Positions 51,197 through 60,639 of a stretch of DNA of 64,000 nucleotides are shown in pieces. Source of the DNA: Agroathelia rolfsii (lineage: Eukaryota > Basidiomycota > Agaricomycetes > Amylocorticiales > Amylocorticiaceae). How positions within the stretch are numbered: the first letter of the stretch is position 1; each line of letters starts with the position of its first letter. Below the pieces are notes generated by a model. It saw nothing but the letters and a program-made list of their open reading frames with translations, ran no database searches and had not been told where the DNA came from. The position numbers and the translations under genes are program-made. The stretch is taken from the NCBI GenBank assembly GCA_018343915.1, contig JABRWF010000007.1, forward strand, positions 3,100,001 to 3,164,000, in the 5' to 3' direction.

Positions 51197-52630
51197 CTAC
51201 CCCACCATACTTCGCTTGCGACCACGCAGCCGGACTGTTGAAAGAGAGCACAAAATACATTCGCTTCTTAGCCTCATTCTCTTCACAACACAGCCCCGTG
51301 AGGGACGACTTACCATCATCCAATCGCTTCTTCACTACATCCCAGCTTTTGCCCATCTCGTGAGCATACGCATCAAGAACACCCTGGAATAGTTTTTCCG
51401 ACTCCGGATGCGTTGACGCAAACGCCCTCTCCAGGACGTACAGATCAACTGCCTTATCCTCAACAAGGGTAGAGTGATATGCCAGCCCGAAGTCGATCAA
51501 GACCTGAGAAATACTATTTGAAGTTTCGGGATCGGTGATAAACAATGAAACGTTGCTTACAAGTCGGCCTCTTCCGCCTTCTTCTCCTGTGCCCGATAGC
51601 CGTCGCAGCATCATGTTCGAGGTGGTCAAATCGCCATGGATGATGTCCGCTTTATGCATCTTGGCAATTTCCCGACCAATCAGCGACATGATTTCCTCTA
51701 ATTACAATTGACCGGGTCGGGTTGTTATTATCAGTCACACACATACGAAAGAGTAAGCGCGAAAAAGCGGCTTGTACGAACCGGCCGAGATTTTGTATTC
51801 CACTAGTGGATCGTAGTCTGGAGAGTCAACATCGTCATCTTCGTCGCCAGCGTCTTCTGAACATTCTTCCGGGTCTTCCGGAGCACCAGGGATAAGTTTA
51901 CGGACGCTTGATCCTTCGATCCATTCGATGCCTAAAAATCCTTCGGATGCATTGACAAGACGTATACCAGGGACATTGACACCAGATCTGGAGGAAAGCT
52001 GTTGAGAAATTCATTTACGATATCATGCGAGAATAAAGAGGGTAGGGGACATGAAACCAAGCGCAGTCAAAGGATCGATAGAGTGCAGAATCTTAGTGTT
52101 AAGGATGCAGGTGCATATACACTATTTCCATATTGGACAATGACATATACCGTCATTATGTACCGCTAGGCATCCAAATTTCGTCAAAGATGTCATTAAG
52201 CGTGTATGACATACAAATCACCAACGCAAAGCTTGAAGAAAGAAACATTGTGGGGTTAACAGAAAGACACCACCTACTTCAAACACTTCATCAATGCCCT
52301 CGCTTCACCACCAATCCGCGCCTTCGTCAACGACACATCGAGATTCGGGTGCCGATAGTGCTTTGAAAAGCGCCATTTGAGCAACATAGGTTCTCCAGAG
52401 GGTTCTCCAAGGAATGCCTTGTACACTTTCTATAGTAGCGCCGTGGATGATAGAATGCAAGTCGGAAAGAAGGTATGATCATCAAATACGAAATGAGGTT
52501 GATGAGGATCTATAGAGGTGGGTAAACGGCCGAGGAAGAGACATAGAGATTGTATAGATGAGGCACTTGCAGCTTCGGCGCCTTGGGATATGGGAGTTGT
52601 TGTTGGGGAGTTTAGCAGTGCGATGGACAT
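51197..52630 (-). CDS. BUD32: EKC/KEOPS complex atypical kinase Bud32 (PRPK)
   Basis: Predicted 260 aa, the normal size, from six exons: 52630-52571, 52429-52278, 51987-51782, 51697-51561, 51503-51314, 51234-51197; phases agree and the frame is intact. Bud32 is the small kinase/ATPase of the KEOPS complex, which makes t6A37 on tRNAs that read ANN codons and affects telomere maintenance. It starts with PISQGAEAKVYKA and has the family HYRHP block. Catalytic loop HGDLTTSN has D162 and N167, and IDFGLAY has D189. It ends in the Bud32-specific basic tail RLRGRKRSMVG. An acidic insert (EECSEDAGDEDDDVDSPDYD, about 111-130) precedes the catalytic loop. The first intron is GC-AG and the fourth is readable in frame. 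Confidence 0.96.
51504..51560 (-). other. 57-nt in-frame intron in BUD32
   Basis: The GTAAGC donor and CTCAG acceptor remove 57 nt with no stop and no phase change. Splicing gives GGRGRLVLIDFGLAY. Retention would add 19 residues between the catalytic loop and DFG motif. The spliced form matches the family better. Confidence 0.7.
52430..52570 (-). other. GC-AG intron in BUD32
   Basis: The 141-nt intron has donor GCAAGT after the codon GCT and acceptor CTATAG. Joining gives QGAEAKVYKA, the conserved Bud32 N-terminus, in frame. The donor matches the strong GC-type consensus. Confidence 0.8.
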
Positions 52631-53195
52631 GAGCGGTAGTTTGGGCTTGATGATAATGAGACGCGGTGCGGATATGCAGAATTAATGTGACAACCACGTG
52701 CGCCTTGTGACTACGTTACGGTGATGCTGCGAGTCGGACTTTGAAGTTGTGGAAATAAATATGTACGGATTTCAGACTAGTAGTGACCTGGTATTATAAG
52801 TTTACGCAAAAGAATAGTCTCTGTATAACTACTCGCAAAAATCGGCAGAATGGAGATTTGAGCTCAACTCAAGCATAGTATGGTGGAGGCTCCTAGCTCA
52901 AAACGTCTTAGTATACCAATACTAATTTGTATATGGGTACAACTAAACTCACATGGTTGGGATACCCGTGTTCAAATACCAGGTCTTCGCACAGGATGGC
53001 AACATTACTTGAGGTGTGGTGGGACTCATTAGCATCTTGTTCGAGGCTTTCAAGCTATAATGACAATCGTATACGTTAGTACTAGTAAGGCGTATTACAT
53101 GCAGAATGAGATACTTACATGAATACGATTACTCACTTCTTCGTTTTCTTGATTGAGGTGACCGCTGCCGTTCTTGCTTTTCTTGTACGTTCCTT
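52631..53195. other. BUD32 upstream region
   Basis: 565 bp between the BUD32 start and the stop of the next - strand gene. It should contain the BUD32 promoter and the neighbour's 3' region. No coding block, tRNA or repeat was seen. Confidence 0.45.
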
Positions 53196-54300
53196 TTACT
53201 TTTGCACGCCTGGATCTAAAATAGCAATGAGAACTTTGTTCCATAAACGGGACACGACTAACGTAGTAGGCATGGCTATCGTAGACGCTGTTGAGTTTGT
53301 GGAGGAGGTTGATGTCGGGGATACTGCAGATGAAGGAATGACGTGCTCAGAGGAGAAGTAACAGTCGGCTTTGAGTTGCTGAGATGTCGTGCTGATAGAC
53401 GCTGTTGAGTTCGTTTTCAAGTTGGTTGTACTTCTTTTAGTACGACCATTGCTGGTTGATGGTGCCGATTGGGAGACTGACGGAATGCAAGAGCTGTCTT
53501 GTATGCTGGTGTCTTCATTGAGAACAAGCGCACGTTCGAGCGCATTGTCACTGTGAGTGTGCTGGAGCTGGTTTCTCCTGAGGGACTGATGTTCTGTGTG
53601 CTCGCGATAGGGGGTAGGATCCTGCTCTCCCCTAAGAGCACGAATTGGAATAGCTATGATCTGCACAATTTTCTGGACAATTGATTCGATGATCCTTGCA
53701 ATGCCTTCGATGATAGCGAAAGACTCCAGCGCATTGATGATGTCGTTAACTGGGTCGAATAAAGGAGAGCTGGTCGTCTCTTGGGAGCAAGCCAGTCGAA
53801 GATAGCAGAGGGATTGGTACACGACCTGTGCGAGGAGGCCGGGGGCGATAATCATGGCAAACAGGGAGCCAAGCCGAGCATAAGCACTCAGATCTACGAT
53901 TTTGGGATTGTGTTCAAGAAGATATAACAGTTGCAAATAGAAATTAGTAAGATCAAGCTGGAAGAAATGACAGGACCATACCTGACAATAAAACCCGAAG
54001 AAACAAAAATAGTATCATGAATGCTAGCAGCAACGGAGTTGCGGCCACCAACATTATAGTCAAGAAAAACTTGAACTGGCTGCTGATGTCCCGCGTGTGG
54101 TCAAGTACCCCAGGAGCAACTGCAAGTAATGCGATGCCCAGAAATACTTATGATACGGTAGCAGAAAGCTGTATCATGGGGACCTGAACCCCTGATTCCG
54201 CAGAGACTACTAGCTCCGGCGCCATGCTGGTGATTAGATGAGCCATCGCGTTCAAGAAGATCCATAGCCATCCTAGCAGTAGTCTTAGAGAGACCAACAT
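53196..54300 (-). CDS. Unrecognised membrane protein, possibly a pseudogene
   Basis: Function not recognised. The reading starts at the ATG at 54300-54298 with a hydrophobic stretch (LVSLRLLLGWLWIFLNAMAH). After VQVPMIQLSATVS it meets TAA at 54150-54148, yet the same frame continues as a second hydrophobic helix (VFLGIALLAVAPGVLDHTRD) and a third (FFLTIMLVAATPLLLAFMIL). A normal intron, donor GTATGG near 53983, then joins LLS to DLSAYARLGSLFAMIIAPGL. An amphipathic helix (ESIVQKIVQIIAIPIRALRG) and a Ser/Thr-rich, Asn-rich tail end at the TAA at 53198-53196. All GT donors before the TAA are phase 0 and do not rejoin correctly. Either one nonsense mutation breaks the gene or a splice pattern was missed. 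Could be a small fungal-specific family. Confidence 0.4.
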
Positions 54301-56699
54301 GAGGAGCTTATGGAGAATATAAGGAGAGGGATGAGGGTGTTTCAGCTTGAGTGCTCGGGTGTCGCTGGTGGGGTTGTTCAAGTTGAGAACGTTGAGAGTT
54401 GAAAGTTATGTGTCGTACCTTTGATGAATAAATACTAAGTGCCAATCAATTTTAAACATCCGCTCGCAAGCTTATGCTTACCATTACTCCTTAATTATCA
54501 TTTTATAGGGGTATGCAAAATTTATTGCCACCCTCCCGGGCCGTTGCCTCGTAGCTATAATGCTCTGCCTATATAATTGAAGCCCTCAGCTTCCAAGGCT
54601 TTACATATGTCTATTTGCTCTGAAAATCTTTATAAGATCCCACTGTAGCAAATCACTTCATTACGGGGGAGACATAACCATGACGAAAGTTACGAAACCA
54701 ACAGTAAGATTGTGAGAGTAACGACTTGTCAGTATGACGGTACAAACCGTTTGACGTCATTAACCAAGACTCACATGACTTTCTGAGCTTTGATTGGCTG
54801 CTTCTGTTAAAAAACGACTTTTTGTGTGAAAAGCAATGTGCCGCAGCCTGAGGGATCCCGCCCTTTATTTATCTCCGAAGTCGATGAAATCCTTAGGCTC
54901 CCGCTCAATGATGTTCTGTTAATCCACAACCGACTACTGACCTAGCTGGGCAGCTTTCTATCCCAGCATCTCGGGCCACTGTCCAGGAGCTCTAGATTTG
55001 CAGTTTGATTCCGTACCACCAGTGGTGGTGAGATTTCAAAGTGACCATGATGTCAACTTGTTTCTAGGTAAGAGTCCTTGTCCAACGAGCGCCGCATTTA
55101 CCGGGGTAATGAAATCCGGATTCTTCCCCTCCTCTATGCCTTGTTCGGTGCAACCTGAAGTATTAAATGTCATGCCAATCATGCAGTCATTGGCATACAG
55201 TACCGTTCCTAAAAGACGCGTAGCTTTTCCTAAACTTGAAGTTTGAAGGCCTGATCACCATCTTCACTATCCGAGTCGCCTGTAGGCCTAAACTCGCAGG
55301 TGAGGTGTCAGTTGTAAGTTAACATCCTGGTCATGGGCTCGACTGTGTTTTGACGTTTCGTTTGGGAAAAAACTTTCAGTTTTATGTTGCTCCCCACAGA
55401 CAGGGTTTTCAGGATGAAAATTAAAATCAAGATACTGCAGGTGCATCGTTGGCTCTATCTTTTCCTCATTAGTGCTCGACAAAAACAGTGGCCGGCGGGT
55501 CTCATTTGCAGAGGTCCATGATTACAGCTGGGCCGAAACGGCGTATGAATATTACTGTGCGGAAGAGCAGTACGTCAGCAATAAGCCCTACCTGCCAACA
55601 TTGATTGCGAATTTGCGATGATCAACTTTTTTTCCCTCTCCGACCTGGAGGTCTGGCTGTGAGTTTATTTTGCCGTCTCCCCTAGTATTTTAAAAATGAA
55701 TCCGAAATAGGCTCCGAGTCATGGATGAGGCTCCAGCGATGAAAACGCCGCCATTCGTCTTTACTTAACACTAGTAAACCCATGTCTGTACTCACCTGCA
55801 CGCACATGACTTCATTACATCATTCCAGGTACGAATAGATCAAGTAATAAGAAGCACGAGTCCAACTCCTTACTATATATTATATGTAGATTCAGGTGTT
55901 GTAAGTATCTTTTTTTTTATCAGTTAATATCATTGGCGTTTCCACCTTATCCCGATTCTTTCAGGAAAACACTGTTATCGAGGGCATTGGGGCATTACAG
56001 GAATTCTACGACAATGCGGGTCTGCTTAGCAACCAACACAAACCAAAGATATGTTCCTGGACACTATAATCCACCCAATCCCCAACGTTTACAATGCCCA
56101 ACTCGTTGTCATTTAAATTCCTGAAGAGACAAGGCTCATTTTAAGCGAGTAATGCCAACCAAGCACTACTCAGGACCTCATCTCATCGTGTTCCATATGA
56201 CTGATTGTGACCGTGACGTATCCTGGTCTTCCCCTCTTGCAAACTGAGTGCATTTGGTTTTAATTCCAAAGGATGGTTAAAGTGTTCATTGAAACATATG
56301 CCAAGGATCGCTGGCGATGACCTTCCAACTACCGGGAGTCATCAAGTTGTGCTGTACGGTTGTTTTTTCCGTGTTTTGATGTAATAAAACCACTAATGAA
56401 ATACCGTGACTGAGTAAATAGGTGATTCGCCTTATCAAGCTCTCACAGCACCCTGACTAGTGGAGAGGCCCTGGGGGCCTCCTAAAGGGATCCTACAGGA
56501 CCTAACACGAGTGAATAACCATTGTAGTATGGTACAGATGTAGATATAGGTACATGAGGTGGCCACACAGCCCTAAGCACAAAGCTATCACGTGATCCTA
56601 CTCATCCTAGGCACTCGTAAAGGCCTCGAAGCACTTACAAAATTCGTGTCAGGCACCAATGCCTTTGCTAAACCCCCCAGTCCTACACAACCCTTACCT
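54301..56699. other. Gene-poor spacer left of the foldback element
   Basis: The region is A/T-rich with no recognisable exon chain. Open frames near 54998-55246 (+) and 55933-56124 (+) have no family features and no signal. A palindrome AGGCCCTGGGGGCCT near 56468-56482 may mark the outer edge of the repeat element to its right. Confidence 0.45.
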
Positions 56700-57280
56700 A
56701 CCTAACCATCATGCCTATAATTCATTTATTCCATATAATCAACAATCATGTTTTACCTTTCCGGCTACATAAACTCCCCTCTCTCCATTAACATAACAGA
56801 CTAGACATTTAATGTACAGCTTCAAACCTCCTAACTTCCCCTTATGCTACTACACACCACACTTCCCTTACGTTCCAAACAGTCACTATAGCTCCTCACA
56901 CCGTAGTTTGTCTATAGTACATGATGCAGTATATAAACGTTTAAAAAAAAGAAAAAAAAAAAAAAAAAGAAAGAGGAAGCTATCACGTGACTCTCTAACC
57001 CTATCATGTGACCCTTTTTTTTTTTTTTTTTTTTTTTACGTTTATATACCGCATCATGTACTAAAAACAAACTACGGTGTCGTAAAGGCTATAGTGTAAG
57101 TTACGCTGCATAGGGAAGTATGGAGTGTAGTGGCATAGGGGTTATTATAATGGAGATACTGGAAAGGTTAACAGACCAGATAGTTGTGTTGAGGTAGTTG
57201 ACGAGGTAGGGAGGGGAGGGGTAAATATATAGTTAAAGATTGAGGGGTGTTAACAAACGTCATGTGACCCCTTCAGGGTC
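56700..57280. mobile_element. Foldback (long inverted repeat) element with A/T-tract centre
   Basis: Two imperfect inverted arms flank a short centre. The best-matched inner arms are 56886-56940 and 57038-57094, sharing ACCGTAGTTTGT, TACATGATGC and GTATATAAACGT. Similarity continues outward, for example CTACACACCACACTTCCC on the left against CTACACTCCATACTTCCC on the right arm's complement. The centre has an A-tract (about 56943-56970), two CACGTGA/CATGTGA words and a T-tract (about 57015-57037). The words TATCACGTGA, TCATGTGACC and similar recur at about 56586, 56983, 57003 and 57263. No transposase frame is present. It is probably a nonautonomous foldback or MITE-like element. Outer borders are approximate; palindromes near 56468 and GGACCTATTGGTCC near 57294 may be its true ends. 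Confidence 0.7.
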
Positions 57281-57485
57281 ACTCCTACCCTTGGACCTAT
57301 TGGTCCACCAGCACAATAAGTTATAGTCATCGATTGGGTATTAGTATTGTCTTTCTCGACCATACTTTGAATGTCATGGTGGCGTTTACTAGTACATATT
57401 CATTGGATTGAGCTCCGTTTTTGATTAATCATAGTCGATATAATTCCGAGAGTGTCCTACACGCTTGGATTACATTTAGATTAAA

Positions 57486-57762
57486 TGTAACGGCTCGATA
57501 AGCAAAGAGGAAGCAAGAGAGGGAAAGATAAGATTGCAAGTAGTAAGGTCAGGATATCGAGCTATTACTGGCGTTGCTCAGACAAGGAAAAGAGACAAAG
57601 AGGCATGCAGCCACTGAAGTGGAATTTACATTACGTAATATAAACGACTAAAGACCCTTAAGCCTGGGCTCGGGTGTATCAAAACCCTGTGGGAAAAAGC
57701 TACCGAGCCGATTTCCCGATCCTAATTCCATCATCGAAAGTGTAGCGGCCTGAGCCGTTACA
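57486..57762. mobile_element. Solo LTR (277 bp) with TTAAA target-site duplication
   Basis: The element starts TGTAACGGCTC (57486-57496) and ends GAGCCGTTACA (57752-57762), a perfect 11-bp terminal inverted repeat of the TG...CA type. It is flanked on both sides by TTAAA (57481-57485 and 57763-57767), the 5-bp duplication typical of Ty3- and Ty1-type retrotransposon integration. No internal coding region lies between, so this is a single LTR left by recombination or a very short nonautonomous element. Orientation is not determined. Confidence 0.82.
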
Positions 57763-57767
57763 TTAAA

Positions 57768-58100
57768 TATCTCGGGGGCGAATAAGAGATATTTGTTAGT
57801 ATAGGCAATCCATGCCTCAGTAGGAGTGACGGAGTCACGGTCACGCCGCGCATGACCATGTTATGTAGCTATGGATTTTTGTAGTAGCTACTTTATTCGT
57901 CTGTCCGCGTACCGCGTCCAAGTACAAGGACAAGCGCAATGCTATTATGCTTTTGATATAAATCTGGCTGGCTCGCTTTTTTTCACAATACTCTGATAGC
58001 TGTTTATCAAGCCGGTGTTGATTATTCTTGCTTATTTCAAACGGCTATGTTTACCAAGCGCGGGCCTACCAGCAGACGGTGGTGGCCCCATTATTATGTG
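57768..58100 (+). mobile_element. LTR-like remnant with polypurine-type motif
   Basis: Directly after the solo LTR come TCTCGGGGGCGA (57770-57781), which resembles the polypurine tract before the 3' LTR of fungal Ty3-type elements, and TGTTATGTAGC starting at 57859. Downstream are a TTTGATATAAAT block (about 57952-57963) like an LTR promoter, and a T-run. I infer a decayed 3' end of another retroelement. No right border or target duplication was found. The resemblance is from memory of such elements and needs a repeat-library search. Confidence 0.35.
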
Positions 58101-58557
58101 CGACCCTTTCATGATGCCCCATGGGCGGCGACTCTAGTTGTAAATTTGGACTAATATTTAATCTAGAACCCTTCAAATATGGCGGCGCTCAATGTCAATC
58201 CAAGCTAGCTAGGTGCCTCCTGCCTGGAGATATAGATCACATGCGATAAATTAAATGCCCGACTACAGAATGTTCAGTTTTAATCGGTTGCATTATGATA
58301 TTCGCTTCAAGGTGGAGAATGATTATGGGGCCTTGCCCGACCCGAGTCTTGACGTGGATCACACGAGCACGACGATGCACGTTAGCACTGATAGTCTATG
58401 TCGATGATCTGTCCAGAATCAGTCAGCTGCCCCTAAAGCTATCCTTAGAAGACGTAATGTCTCCATTTTGTCCACCGTCCCTGAGGCCTTCATCCACACT
58501 CATGCCACTCGAGGATTCTCTTCGGGAGTGCGTGAACCCGAACAGGCCCTAGTGTAG

Positions 58558-58563
58558 TATAAA
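58558..58563 (+). promoter_or_regulatory. TATA-box candidate for the lipase-like gene
   Basis: TATAAA lies 186 bases before the ATG at 58744 and 135 bases before the alternative ATG at 58693. C/T-rich sequence (CTCCCTCGTCTCCCGCCTCCC) follows at about 58599-58619, a common arrangement in fungal promoters. Confidence 0.45.
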
Positions 58564-58743
58564 TCCCAAGATATTTCACACCATTTGCTACATTATCTCC
58601 CTCGTCTCCCGCCTCCCAAAGCACCAGTACCAATCTATTACTATCAATTCAAGTTATCATTCATAGCACGTACGTTTTGCACCAGACAGATTATGTATGT
58701 TGTGCGTAAAAATCTGAAAAGAACGTTTATATCGGTAGCTACG

Positions 58744-59979
58744 ATGGACAACGTATTTCAAACCGTTTTCCGTCTCTCACTTGCCTCGAATGCCATAGCG
58801 GAGCTTCGAGGTACCACGCCCGAGCTGCAAGCAAAGGCTGAGGAGCTCATCCCGGAACGCATATTCGCCACTGTAGGACCTCAATGGAGGATTATCTGGG
58901 GTCCCGTCGTTTGGCAGCATCCTGGCGCTAAACCGGATGATGTACCGGACAATGTTTGGTATGTTGCAAGAAGCTCCGAGGTCCTGTTCGATGACGGACG
59001 GGTATATCCTACCTACGTTATCGCCATTGCCGGGACTGCGGGTGGGCTGCAAGATTATGATTGGGTTCAAGAAGACTTCAACGTCGATACTGTGGTTGAC
59101 CTGAAGAGTTGGATCAATGGTCCTGGTGGAATCACCACTAAACCTTTCCCGAGACAACCATCTGGTGCTGATCAAGTACTGGTCGCGAACGGCACTACCC
59201 AAGCCGTGTTCACACTCGCTAATACGCCACCACCGTCCTCTGCACGAGGTGCCGGGCAGCCGCTCTACGAGTTTATGCGGGCAGTATCGAACGAAATTGA
59301 ACCTGATGCGCGATTTCTGTTCACTGGTGTCAGTCTTGGTGCTGCGCTTGCGCCCACATTGGCGGTTGCATTGAAAGAGGCGGGCTATCTCAAGCAGGAT
59401 GACCCTTCCAACCAGGTGCGCGTGTATCCCGTTGCAGGCGCGTCGCCAGGCAACGAAAACTTCGTCGATCTCTACAAGCGCTATTTCCCTAGCCTCGGGG
59501 AAGTAGACACGCCCTTCGTCTGGAACCTGAATATCGTCAATCTGATTGACCTTGTGCCTCAGGGATGGTGTACGGATCCGACGCTAGAACCCCGACAGAA
59601 CCTCACCAGATTACCAACTATGTATGGTAATTTGCCTCCTCTACTTGACACTTTCGTCCGGGTCTCGGTCAAACAGATGACCGATCTCGCAAATCTATCC
59701 CACACGATTTACAGGCCTTTGCCCGTTTCCGCTTTTTCAGGGGCCATGCCTGAGACGCCCAAGACGATAGAGGAATTCATGAATACGGCTCTGGCGCAAC
59801 ACCTGGACCCCTATCTTGATTTCATCCTCTATTCGTCGCAGGAACGGGAGGCCGTTAGCACCATGGCTATCGCAACGAAATCTGGAGCCATTGCAGCTCT
59901 TGGCGACAAGGCCTATCTCTTGTTCCCCGTTATTCGTGACCTTTGGCGTATAAACTTGCAAGCTCAGAGTTCTGAGTAA
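58744..59979 (+). CDS. Class-3-lipase-like alpha/beta-hydrolase, intronless
   Basis: Predicted 411 aa, one exon. Resembles fungal class-3 lipase-like hydrolases, which cleave acyl esters; the natural substrate is unknown. The nucleophile elbow TGVSLGA contains S197. Asp269 (NIVNLIDLVP) and His353 (AQHLDPYLDF) are candidates for the rest of the triad by spacing, not proven. TYVIAIAGTAG (about 90-100) is the strand with the oxyanion-type turn before DYDWVQEDF. No signal peptide or membrane segment is evident, so it is probably intracellular. I chose the start at 58744 because the conserved region begins there; the in-frame ATG at 58693 would add 17 residues. It lacks introns, unlike most genes of this window, and sits next to retroelement debris, which could reflect retroposition or horizontal gain, though neither is shown. 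Confidence 0.85.
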   Translation: MDNVFQTVFRLSLASNAIAELRGTTPELQAKAEELIPERIFATVGPQWRIIWGPVVWQHPGAKPDDVPDNVWYVARSSEVLFDDGRVYPTYVIAIAGTAGGLQDYDWVQEDFNVDTVVDLKSWINGPGGITTKPFPRQPSGADQVLVANGTTQAVFTLANTPPPSSARGAGQPLYEFMRAVSNEIEPDARFLFTGVSLGAALAPTLAVALKEAGYLKQDDPSNQVRVYPVAGASPGNENFVDLYKRYFPSLGEVDTPFVWNLNIVNLIDLVPQGWCTDPTLEPRQNLTRLPTMYGNLPPLLDTFVRVSVKQMTDLANLSHTIYRPLPVSAFSGAMPETPKTIEEFMNTALAQHLDPYLDFILYSSQEREAVSTMAIATKSGAIAALGDKAYLLFPVIRDLWRINLQAQSSE

Positions 59980-60639
59980 ACCGCAGATGATTAGTGCAAC
60001 TTTGCTATGTGCCAAAAGGGCATCAACTGTAACTTTTTTTCTGAAAGCCGTCATAAGTAGTCCAAAGAAGCATGTAACCAAGTTTTGTAAATTTAAGAGA
60101 TAGCCTTGTTGAGTATTATAAATACCGTTTGCACTGATTTGGGCTGTGATAAACTCTCGATTTCCTTGACCTAAGCCATGCGCCATGGTGATATGTATAG
60201 TTGCAATGTCAAAAACCATACCAAGGTTTACAGTAATTTGGCCTCATCCAGCTCGTGTCTCTGTTCAACCTACCGTTGACGTCTAAGTCATAAAAAGTAA
60301 TTAGAAGAATAAGAGTGGTATCGCAGCTCAGAGTAACTTCAATCTACAACCCGATCCGCGCCGCCTATACTAGTGATCAATCACATCGAAACATTATTTA
60401 GTGTATTGATTATTAATTGCATATTAGTATAGAGTTTTGTATAGCACATGTGATGGTGTACTTGCTACGTTCGTTCTATGGGCTCGAATGAGGGGACACG
60501 AAAGAAAAAGAGCTGAAAAAGGAGAGGTATGAGGTAAATCCGAATAACAATGGCTGGGATTTATTTCTGTCATAGAAATAAGGGTAAGGATTTCTCATAA
60601 GCAACCTGAAGCTGCAACGGATGCACAAGCTGCTGGTTT
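59980..60639. other. Convergent spacer between lipase-like gene and GMC pseudogene
   Basis: 660 bp of A/T-rich sequence between two convergent 3' ends. No conserved feature was recognised. Confidence 0.5.

Noticed and set aside
54301..54381. N-terminal extension of the unrecognised membrane protein
   Set aside because: The extended frame begins with TTG, not ATG, and an in-frame TAA lies just upstream; the first ATG is at 54300.
58585..58743. 53-residue N-terminal extension of the lipase-like protein
   Set aside because: The frame begins at TTG. The ATG at 58693 remains possible, but conserved sequence begins at 58744.
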